From JBEKYD01 sp049509915 (GTDB taxonomy: Bacteria; Acidobacteriota; Terriglobia; Bryobacterales; Bryobacteraceae), in contig JBEKZL010000404.1 in assembly GCA_049509915.1 (NCBI GenBank), positions 1 to 5,135 on the forward strand: 5,135 bases of DNA, written 5' to 3'. Positions 1-5,135 of this stretch are shown here, piece by piece (within the stretch, counting starts at the first letter, position 1; every line of letters starts with the position of its first letter). The translations under genes and the position numbers were made by a program. The notes below the pieces were generated by a model. It was not told the origin of the DNA. It saw only the letters and a list, made by a program, of their open reading frames with translations, and did not search any database.

Positions 1-66
1 TACTCCATCGTGCAGCAGGACGAGCGTTGGGTCCGGGAGAACCTGGGGATCGAGAGCGGACAGTAG
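1..66 (+). CDS. 3' end of upstream gene, probably nuoC (partial)
   Basis: Frame 1 is open from the left edge to a TAG stop at 64-66, giving a 21-residue, charged, hydrophilic tail (it includes DERWVRENLGIESGQ). The gene ends 19 bases before nuoD on the same strand, so it belongs to the same operon. By synteny the gene before a stand-alone nuoD is normally nuoC, the 30-kDa peripheral-arm subunit. The visible residues are too few, and too unlike the NuoC C-termini I know, to confirm this from sequence; NuoB or an inserted small gene remain possible. The reading frame is well supported by the adjacent Shine-Dalgarno and nuoD start; the identity is an inference from position. Confidence 0.5.
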   Translation, partial: YSIVQQDERWVRENLGIESGQ

Positions 67-72
67 ACCGAC

Positions 73-78
73 AAGGGA
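73..78 (+). promoter_or_regulatory. Ribosome binding site for nuoD
   Basis: AAGGGA lies 7 bases before the ATG at 86, in the 19-base gap after the upstream stop codon. It is the only good purine-rich match there and supports the chosen nuoD start. Confidence 0.7.
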
Positions 79-85
79 ACCAAGC

Positions 86-1198
86 ATGCCGGAATCCACC
101 TTCCTAGACTCCACCGAACTGGTCCTCAACATGGGGCCGCAGCACCCCTCCACGCACGGCGTGCTGCGCGTCATCCTCAAGCTCGACGGCGAGAAGGTGC
201 TGGGTACCGATTGCGTCATCGGGTATCTGCACCGCGGGGTGGAGAAAATCGCGGAAAACCGCACCTATGCCCAGTTCAACCCGTACGTGGACCGCATGGA
301 CTACGTGGCCGCGGTTTCAAACGGCTTGGGCTACTGCCTGGCTATCGAAAAGCTGCTCAACGTGGAGGCGCCGCCGCGGGCCCAGGCGGTGCGCGTCATC
401 CTCACCGAGCTGAACCGGATCGCGAGCCACCTGGTCTGGCTCGGCACGCACGCCCTCGATATCGGCGCCATCACCCCGGTCTTCTACTGCTTTCGCGAAC
501 GGGAAGAAGCCCTCAAAATATTCGAAAACTATTGCGGCGCACGGCTCACCACCCACGCCTTCCGCATCGGCGGCCTGCAATACGAAACCTACGACGGTTT
601 CGAAAAGGAAGTGTTGGCGTTTTGCGACATGTTCCTGCCCAAAGTGGACGAGTACGAAGAACTGCTCACCAACAACCGCATCTGGGCGGGGCGCCTGAAG
701 CACGTGGGCGTGTTGAACGCCGAAGAGTGCAAGGAATACGGCGTGACCGGCCCGGTATTGCGCGCCGCCGGGGTGAAGTGGGACTTGCGCAAGGCGCAGC
801 CCTATTCCGGCTACGAACAATACGATTTCGAAATTCCCACCTGCGAAAACGGGGATACCTACGACCGGTACACCGTGCGCATGGAGGAAATGCGGCAATC
901 GGCGCGTATCATGCGCCAGGCGGTGCAGAAACTTGCCGCCGGCCCCATTATGGCCAAGGTGCCCAAGGTCATCAAGCCGCCGGTGGGCGAAGTCTACGTT
1001 TCCATCGAAGCCCCCAAGGGGGAATTGGGATATTACGTGGTCAGCGACGGCACCACCCAGCCCTACCGGGTACGGGTGCGGCCGCCGTCGTTCGTGAATC
1101 TGCAGGCTCTCGACCGCATGGTGGCGGGCGGGCTGGTAGCCGATGTAGTGGCCATCATCGGCACGCTCGATATCGTGCTGGGCGAGGTGGATCGGTAA
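86..1198 (+). CDS. nuoD: NADH-quinone oxidoreductase subunit D (49-kDa type)
   Basis: NuoD is the 49-kDa subunit of the complex I peripheral arm. With NuoB and NuoH it forms the quinone-reduction chamber at the membrane surface. The 370-residue protein is full length for a stand-alone NuoD, if slightly short (relatives are often about 390-420). The family signature GPQHPSTHG sits at residues 17-25, followed by YLHRGVEKIAE near 48-57, the helix TELNRIASHLVWLGTHALDIG near 107-127, and the conserved end GTLDIVLGEVDR. His24 and Tyr73 are 49 residues apart, the same spacing as the quinone-head ligands His38/Tyr87 of Thermus Nqo4. The N- and C-terminal CxxC pairs that bind nickel in the related [NiFe]-hydrogenase large subunits are absent, so this is complex I rather than a hydrogenase. 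The gene is not fused to nuoC, unlike in E. coli. Its stop overlaps the nuoI ribosome binding site, and nuoI follows after 7 bases with no nuoE-F-G-H between. Confidence 0.98.
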   Translation: MPESTFLDSTELVLNMGPQHPSTHGVLRVILKLDGEKVLGTDCVIGYLHRGVEKIAENRTYAQFNPYVDRMDYVAAVSNGLGYCLAIEKLLNVEAPPRAQAVRVILTELNRIASHLVWLGTHALDIGAITPVFYCFREREEALKIFENYCGARLTTHAFRIGGLQYETYDGFEKEVLAFCDMFLPKVDEYEELLTNNRIWAGRLKHVGVLNAEECKEYGVTGPVLRAAGVKWDLRKAQPYSGYEQYDFEIPTCENGDTYDRYTVRMEEMRQSARIMRQAVQKLAAGPIMAKVPKVIKPPVGEVYVSIEAPKGELGYYVVSDGTTQPYRVRVRPPSFVNLQALDRMVAGGLVADVVAIIGTLDIVLGEVDR

Positions 1199-1202
1199 GG
1201 AG
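1197..1202 (+). promoter_or_regulatory. Ribosome binding site for nuoI, overlapping nuoD stop
   Basis: AAGGAG begins inside the TAA stop of nuoD and ends only 3 bases before the ATG at 1206. The match to the Shine-Dalgarno consensus is strong but the spacing is shorter than usual. Overlap with the stop codon suggests that nuoD and nuoI translation are coupled. Confidence 0.7.
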
Positions 1203-1205
1203 CAT

Positions 1206-1661
1206 ATGGCCAACTTACTTAGGAAGATCTTTCTGGCCGACCTCTTCCAGGGATTGTGGGTGACTTTCCGCAACCAGAATCCCAAGTACATCTATACCGA
1301 ACAGTATCCGGCCGAACGGCCCAAGGTGGCCGAGCGCTACCGCGGCGCCCCGCGGCTGAATATCAATCCCGATAACGACGAGACTCTGTGTATCTCCTGT
1401 AACCTCTGCGCCGTGGCCTGCCCGGAGAATCTCATCGTGGTGGGTTGGGAGCGCAACGAGCAGACCAAGCGAAAGGACCTGACTACCTTCACTTACGACA
1501 CCTCGCGATGCATGTTTTGCGGCCTGTGCGAGGACGCCTGCCCGGTGGACGCGCTGGAGCTGACGCAGGATTTCGAAATGGCCAGCTACACCCGCGACGG
1601 ACAGATCTGGGACCGCGAGATGCTGGAGCATGGGCCCGCGCCCAAGGCCTACCGATCATGA
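1206..1661 (+). CDS. nuoI: NADH-quinone oxidoreductase subunit I (two [4Fe-4S] ferredoxin-like)
   Basis: NuoI (23-kDa/TYKY subunit) carries clusters N6a and N6b, which pass electrons to cluster N2 in NuoB next to the quinone site. The 151-residue protein has two classic CxxCxxCxxxCP motifs. The first has Cys62, 65, 68 and 72 (CISCNLCAVACP) and the second has Cys102, 105, 108 and 112 (CMFCGLCEDACP), so all eight ligands are intact. The N-terminus (LADLFQGLWVTFRN) fits the amphipathic helix that lays this subunit on the membrane. The protein is somewhat shorter than E. coli NuoI (about 180 residues), but both domains and a normal C-terminal tail are present. The start is the ATG placed just after a strong Shine-Dalgarno; no other in-frame ATG occurs before residue 103. 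Its TGA overlaps the nuoJ ATG (ATGA, 1658-1661). It directly follows nuoD, where nuoH would usually come first. Confidence 0.98.
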   Translation: MANLLRKIFLADLFQGLWVTFRNQNPKYIYTEQYPAERPKVAERYRGAPRLNINPDNDETLCISCNLCAVACPENLIVVGWERNEQTKRKDLTTFTYDTSRCMFCGLCEDACPVDALELTQDFEMASYTRDGQIWDREMLEHGPAPKAYRS

Positions 1662-2167
1662 TCGATACCGTTCTGTTTTACGCTTTCGCGCTACTGGTGC
1701 TGGGCGGCGGCCTGGCGACCATCACCCTGCGCAACGCCGTGCATTGCGCCATTGCGCTGATCATGTCACTGCTGGGCGTGGCCGGCTTGTATCTACTGCA
1801 GCAGGCCGAGTTTCTCTTCGCCGTTCAGATCGTGCTGTATGTTGGCGGCATCATGGTGCTGTTCCTGTTTGTGATCATGCTGGTCAACCTGGACCAGGCC
1901 GCGCGCGAGCGGCAATTCAACCGGCAATGGGTGGTGGCGGTGACGGCGGTAGCCGCGGTAGCGGCGGAGATCGGTTATTTCCTGTGGCGCGGTAAGGCCG
2001 CGTTTCATATCGCCGAGAACGTTCTTCTGCCAGCCTCCGTGCTGGGCAATACCGAACAGATCGCCGATTCGCTTTTTTCCGAGTATTTGCTGCCCTTTGA
2101 AATCGCTTCGCTGCTGCTACTGGTCGCCGTGATCGGATCGGTCGTCATGGCCAAGAAAAGGATCTGA
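1658..2167 (+). CDS. nuoJ: NADH-quinone oxidoreductase subunit J
   Basis: NuoJ (ND6 homologue) is a membrane subunit near the junction of the two arms; its third helix changes shape during turnover in solved complex I structures. The 169-residue product has five hydrophobic segments near residues 4-24, 27-47, 51-77, 91-109 and 142-165, as expected for the family. The most conserved stretch, YVGGIMVLFLFVIMLVN (61-77), is the third-helix signature with its glycine pair and aromatic residue. The open frame extends upstream to 1445 inside nuoI, but the real start is the ATG at 1658: it gives the family N-terminus (MIDTVLFYAF) and overlaps the nuoI stop as ATGA, a usual arrangement for translational coupling. 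Only a weak AAGG lies upstream (1644-1647), so re-initiation after nuoI is likely. Length is normal for NuoJ (about 160-185). Confidence 0.96.
   Translation: MIDTVLFYAFALLVLGGGLATITLRNAVHCAIALIMSLLGVAGLYLLQQAEFLFAVQIVLYVGGIMVLFLFVIMLVNLDQAARERQFNRQWVVAVTAVAAVAAEIGYFLWRGKAAFHIAENVLLPASVLGNTEQIADSLFSEYLLPFEIASLLLLVAVIGSVVMAKKRI
2157..2162 (+). promoter_or_regulatory. Ribosome binding site for nuoK
   Basis: AAAGGA, within the last codons of nuoJ, lies 7 bases before the GTG at 2170 and supports that non-ATG start. Confidence 0.6.
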
Positions 2168-2169
2168 CA

Positions 2170-2478
2170 GTGCCACCCGTATCCACCATTCACTACCTGG
2201 TTCTAAGCGCGGCGCTGCTGCTGATCGGAACCGTGGGCGTGCTGACGCGCCGCAATATCGTGATCATTCTGATGTCGATCGAGCTGATTTTGAATGCCGT
2301 CAACATCAACCTGATCGCCTTCTCCCATGCTCTGCACCAGGTCACCGGGCAGGTCTTCGCCATCTTCGTGATTACCGACGCGGTGGCGGAGGCGGCGGTG
2401 GGGCTGGGCATTCTGATCGCGTTGTTCCGCAACCGGGAAACACTGCAGGCCGACGAAATCGATTTGTTGAAGTGGTGA
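2170..2478 (+). CDS. nuoK: NADH-quinone oxidoreductase subunit K (GTG start)
   Basis: NuoK (ND4L homologue) is a small three-helix membrane subunit that forms part of the charged axis linking the quinone site to the antiporter-like pumps. The 102-residue product has the usual length and three hydrophobic segments, near residues 8-26, 29-49 and 61-86. Two buried glutamates of the family are present: Glu38 in MSIELILNAVN and Glu74 in DAVAEAAVGLGI. They are 36 residues apart, exactly as Glu36 and Glu72 are in E. coli NuoK. The start is taken as GTG at 2170, two bases after the nuoJ stop and 7 bases after AAAGGA; the resulting N-terminus is two residues longer than E. coli's. The C-terminal codons (Lys-Trp-stop) double as the ribosome binding site of nuoL. 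Confidence 0.97.
   Translation: MPPVSTIHYLVLSAALLLIGTVGVLTRRNIVIILMSIELILNAVNINLIAFSHALHQVTGQVFAIFVITDAVAEAAVGLGILIALFRNRETLQADEIDLLKW
2470..2478 (+). promoter_or_regulatory. Probable ribosome binding site for nuoL
   Basis: AAGTGGTGA matches 7 of 9 bases of the extended Shine-Dalgarno AGGAGGTGA, including the full GGTGA core, and ends 4 bases before the TTG at 2483. It lies over the last two codons and stop of nuoK. It decides the unusual TTG start together with an in-frame TGA at 2468-2470, which rules out anything further upstream. Confidence 0.55.
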
Positions 2479-2482
2479 AACG

Positions 2483-4624
2483 TTGAACTTTCTCGACCAG
2501 ATCTGGCTCATCCCGCTCGTCCCGCTGGGTGGCGCGGTGCTGATGCTGCTGTTAGGCAGGCTGCTCGATCCCCAACCGGTTTCCGAAGTCGCGCTGGCCC
2601 CCGGCGTCGGTCCCGGGCAACAGGGGCACCACGGCCACGGCCATCACCCGCATGCGCCGCTGAAGTTCCTGGTGAGCCTGATTTGTCCCGGCACGGTGCT
2701 GGTTTCGTTCCTTCTCTCCGCCGCCGCGGTATGGCAGCTTTCGAACCTGCCGCACCGGATACACGAGGTCATCCAATTCACCTGGATCTCCGCCATGCCT
2801 TTTCACATGGCCAACGGCCACCTGGCCGTCTTTCACGTAGATTGGGGTTTCCTGCTCGATCCCCTGAGCGGCGTCATGATCCTGGTGGTCACCGGCGTCG
2901 GGTTCCTGATTCACGTGTACTCGATCGGCTATATGGCCCACGACAATGGCTATTACCGCTTTTTCGGCTATCTGAATCTGTTCGTCTTTTTCATGCTGAT
3001 GCTGGTGCTGGCCAATAACTACACGCTGCTGTTTGTGGGTTGGGAAGGCGTGGGGTTGTGCAGTTACCTCTTGATCGGCTTCTACTTTCACAAGAAATCG
3101 GCCGCGGATGCCGGCAAGAAAGCGTTCGTTGTCAACCGCGTGGGCGATGCCGGCTTCATTCTGGGCATGCTGCTGATGCTGTCGGTGCTGGGCACGGTCC
3201 GTTTCACCGAAGTGAACGCGCTGCTGCGCGGCGGGCAGTTCCTTCCGGAAACCGCCGGTTTCGGCGTGCTCAGCCTGATGGCCTTGGCTATGTTCTTCGG
3301 CGCCACTGGCAAATCGGCGCAGATCCCGCTATACATCTGGCTGCCGGATGCCATGGAGGGTCCCACGCCGGTTTCGGCGCTGATCCACGCGGCTACCATG
3401 GTTACCGCCGGCGTCTATATGGTGGCGCGCTCTTCGGCCTTGTACGAGTTGACGCCGCATACTTCCATGATCGTCGCCGTCGTTGGCGCGCTTACCGCGA
3501 TTCTGGCGGCCTCGATCGCGCTGGTGCAAAACGATATCAAGCGCGTTCTGGCTTATTCGACCGTCAGCCAACTCGGCTATATGTTCCTGGCCCTGGGAGT
3601 GGGCGCTTACTGGGTCGCGGTGTTTCACCTCTTCACTCACGCGTTTTTCAAAGCCCTCCTCTTCCTTTGCTCCGGCTCGGTGATTCATGCCATGGGCGGC
3701 GAGCAGGATATGCGGCGCATGGGGGGCCTCAAAGATAAGATACCGGTCACTCACTGGACCATGTGGGTGGGCTCGGTAGCCATCGCCGGCATCCCTGGCC
3801 TGGCCGGGTTCTTTTCCAAGGACGAGATATTGTGGCAGACGTTCCGCTCGCCCAAAGGCTCCGCCGCGCTCTATGTAATTGGCATCGCTACCGCCGCCAT
3901 GACGGCATTCTACATGTGGCGGCTGATGAACATGACGTTCTACGGTAAGTCGCGCGTGGCGCCGGAGACCGCTAAGCACATCCACGAATCACCCTGGACC
4001 ATGACGGTACCGCTGACAGTGCTGGCCGCCGGCAGCGTGGCGGTGGGATGGCTCGGTACGCCGAAGCTTTGGACTCTTTTCCCGGACGCGTTCCGCGGGT
4101 TCCCGCGCTGGCTCGATCCCGTATTTTTGCTGGCGGTAGAGGGAGACGCGGGCAATACCGCGGCTACGGAATGGTCGCTCATGCTGCTCTCCGTCGGGGT
4201 TGCCGCGGCCGGCATCGCGTTGGCTTATCTCTTCTACACCAGGCGCCCGTCGATTCCCGAGCGCATTTACGAGCGCTTCCGCGGTTTGCACAAAGTCCTC
4301 TACAACAAGTGGTACGTGGACGAAATCTACGATTTTCTGTTCGTCAATGGTTTGTGCAAAGGCGGCGGACGGGCGATGGGCTCCTTCGACCGCGAAGTGG
4401 TGGACGGCGGGGTGAACGGCGCGGGCTGGCTGACTCGGTTACTGGCGCTCGTCTCCATGTGGTGGGACCGCTGGATCGTGGATGGCGCGGTGCGCTTCAC
4501 CGGTTTCTTCGTGAGAATGCTCTCCTATCCCGCAACCATGATCGAGACCGGCAGGGTGCAGGCGTACGCTCTGTTCGTGGTGGCGGGAGTGTTGGCCTTC
4601 CTGGGTTATTACGTAGTCCGATAA
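2483..4624 (+). CDS. nuoL: NADH-quinone oxidoreductase subunit L (TTG start)
   Basis: NuoL (ND5 homologue) is the distal antiporter-like proton pump of the complex I membrane arm. The 713-residue product keeps the pump residues at E. coli spacing: Glu188 (in GWEGVGLCSYLLIGF), Asp222, Lys277 (GATGKSAQIPLY), His302, Lys353 (NDIKRVLAYST), His382/His386 and Lys390 (THAFFKALLF). Lys446/Asp447 (FFSKDEIL) match E. coli Lys399/Asp400. The C-terminal part (about 595-690, with YNKWYVDEIYDFLF) is the long lateral helix that runs along the arm, followed by a last membrane helix near 692-711. This C-terminus separates NuoL from NuoM, NuoN and Mrp-type antiporters. The protein is about 100 residues longer than E. 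coli NuoL (613): some 44 extra before the first key glutamate, including a His-rich loop at 49-57, and some 53 extra after the last key lysine. The start is TTG: the in-frame TGA at 2468-2470 excludes earlier starts, and the next Met (residue 21) would cut into the first helix. It begins 4 bases after nuoK. Confidence 0.97.
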   Translation: MNFLDQIWLIPLVPLGGAVLMLLLGRLLDPQPVSEVALAPGVGPGQQGHHGHGHHPHAPLKFLVSLICPGTVLVSFLLSAAAVWQLSNLPHRIHEVIQFTWISAMPFHMANGHLAVFHVDWGFLLDPLSGVMILVVTGVGFLIHVYSIGYMAHDNGYYRFFGYLNLFVFFMLMLVLANNYTLLFVGWEGVGLCSYLLIGFYFHKKSAADAGKKAFVVNRVGDAGFILGMLLMLSVLGTVRFTEVNALLRGGQFLPETAGFGVLSLMALAMFFGATGKSAQIPLYIWLPDAMEGPTPVSALIHAATMVTAGVYMVARSSALYELTPHTSMIVAVVGALTAILAASIALVQNDIKRVLAYSTVSQLGYMFLALGVGAYWVAVFHLFTHAFFKALLFLCSGSVIHAMGGEQDMRRMGGLKDKIPVTHWTMWVGSVAIAGIPGLAGFFSKDEILWQTFRSPKGSAALYVIGIATAAMTAFYMWRLMNMTFYGKSRVAPETAKHIHESPWTMTVPLTVLAAGSVAVGWLGTPKLWTLFPDAFRGFPRWLDPVFLLAVEGDAGNTAATEWSLMLLSVGVAAAGIALAYLFYTRRPSIPERIYERFRGLHKVLYNKWYVDEIYDFLFVNGLCKGGGRAMGSFDREVVDGGVNGAGWLTRLLALVSMWWDRWIVDGAVRFTGFFVRMLSYPATMIETGRVQAYALFVVAGVLAFLGYYVVR

Positions 4625-4628
4625 GAAT

Positions 4629-5135
4629 ATGGATCAGCACTTACTGACCATCGTATTAGCGACTCCCCTGGCCGGGCTCGTCGTGTTACTCTTTCTGCCG
4701 TCTAAGAGTAAGTCGCTGATTCGCGTCTGGGCGAACATTGCGAGTTTGACCGGTTTCGCCGTTTCCCTGCCCCTGGTGTGGAAGTTTCACGTGGGCGCCC
4801 CGGGCTTTCAGTTCGTCGAGCGCGCCGACTGGATTCCTTCCCTAGGCGCTCATTACCTGGTCGGCATCGACGGCATCAGCCTCCTGCTGGTGATGCTCAC
4901 CACGCTGATGGGCTTTGTGGCCACGCTGTGTTCCTGGTCGGGGGTGAGCGACCGGCTAAAGGAATACTACGCCATGTTCCTGCTGTTGCAGACGGGCATG
5001 ATCGGCGTTTTCATCTCGCTCGATTTCTTCCTGTTCTACATTTTCTGGGAACTGGTGCTGGTGCCGATGTACTTTATTATCGGCGTCTGGGGCGGTCCCC
5101 GTAAGCTTTACGCCGCCATCAAGTTCTTCCTCTAT
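4629..5135 (+). CDS. nuoM: NADH-quinone oxidoreductase subunit M (5' part, runs off window)
   Basis: NuoM (ND4 homologue) is the middle antiporter-like proton pump of the complex I membrane arm. The frame from ATG at 4629 stays open to the right edge and gives 169 residues, about one third of a usual NuoM (around 500). The N-terminus (MDQHLLTIVLATPLAGLVVL) forms the first membrane helix. Further hydrophobic segments lie near 32-51, 76-101 and 113-155. The family signature GIDGISLLLVMLTTL occurs at 79-93, and FWELVLVPMYFIIGVWGG at 139-156 holds Glu141, the counterpart of the essential Glu144 of E. coli NuoM. The gene starts 4 bases after the nuoL stop; the bases before it (GATAAGAAT) offer no good Shine-Dalgarno, so coupling to nuoL translation is likely. 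NuoN could share parts of this pattern, but the WELMLVPMYFLIG-like motif and the position after nuoL fit NuoM better. Confidence 0.96.
   Translation, partial: MDQHLLTIVLATPLAGLVVLLFLPSKSKSLIRVWANIASLTGFAVSLPLVWKFHVGAPGFQFVERADWIPSLGAHYLVGIDGISLLLVMLTTLMGFVATLCSWSGVSDRLKEYYAMFLLLQTGMIGVFISLDFFLFYIFWELVLVPMYFIIGVWGGPRKLYAAIKFFLY

Noticed and set aside
211..1263. Same-strand alternative frames over the real genes (211-1263, 3040-3738, 4048-4647, 4778-5104)
   Set aside because: Their products are Arg/Gly/Pro-rich shadow translations and fully overlap nuoD, nuoL or nuoM, whose conserved motifs and catalytic residues fix the real frame.
317..1291. Long open frame on the - strand opposite nuoD (324 codons), and similar - strand frames at 1215-1631, 2552-3091 and 3329-3985
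   Set aside because: They lie opposite certain genes, have translations rich in His, Arg, Gly and Ala with no family motif, and are expected by chance from GC-rich codon use on the coding strand.
1654..1663. Perfect 10-base palindrome GATCATGATC across the nuoI stop/nuoJ start
   Set aside because: It is short, made of the last nuoI codons and first nuoJ codons, has no flanking extension or second copy, and GATC-rich words of this size are expected by chance. I see no reason to call it an operator.
86..4624. Possibility that the cluster encodes a membrane-bound [NiFe]-hydrogenase or an Mrp-type antiporter instead of complex I
   Set aside because: NuoD lacks both nickel-binding CxxC pairs and has the quinone-site His/Tyr pair; NuoL carries the lateral-helix C-terminus; and NuoI, NuoJ and NuoK are of the complex I type.
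4625..4628. Possible terminator or promoter between nuoL and nuoM, or elsewhere between genes
   Set aside because: Gaps of 2 to 19 bases leave no room for one, and no GC-rich hairpin followed by a T run is seen at the gene ends.

Overview
The window is a tightly packed, single-strand run of genes for respiratory complex I (NADH-quinone oxidoreductase type, 11- or 14-subunit). All genes read on the + strand. In order they are: the last codons of an upstream gene (probably nuoC, judged by position only), nuoD, nuoI, nuoJ, nuoK, nuoL, and the first 169 codons of nuoM, which runs off the right edge. Intergenic gaps are 2 to 19 bases, and nuoI and nuoJ overlap by 4 bases. No terminator or internal promoter is visible, so this is the inside of one polycistronic operon. 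No stretch over 300 bases lacks a gene, and I see no RNA gene, mobile element, repeat array or CRISPR.

The genes build the connecting and membrane parts of the enzyme. NuoD is the quinone-site subunit of the peripheral arm. NuoI carries two [4Fe-4S] clusters that pass electrons toward the quinone. NuoJ and NuoK are small membrane subunits that relay the conformational or electrostatic signal. NuoL and NuoM are antiporter-like proton-pumping subunits. The key residues I could place by spacing against well-studied homologues are present (NuoD His24/Tyr73; eight NuoI cysteines; NuoK Glu38/Glu74; NuoL Glu188, Lys277, Lys353, Lys390; NuoM Glu141), so all of these look functional.

The one clear departure from the textbook order is that nuoD is followed after 7 bases by nuoI. 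The nuoE, nuoF, nuoG and, more notably, nuoH genes that usually lie between them are absent. NuoH is essential for the quinone chamber, so it must be encoded elsewhere if this complex works. NuoL is also long (713 residues) and has a short histidine-rich loop after its first membrane helix.

The organism is a bacterium with moderately high GC content. Separate nuoC/nuoD genes and long NuoL proteins are found in several phyla; an Acidobacteriota-like or other soil bacterium is my loose guess, not something the sequence proves. Apart from the gene order this is an ordinary core-metabolism region, and I did not find a previously undescribed system in it.
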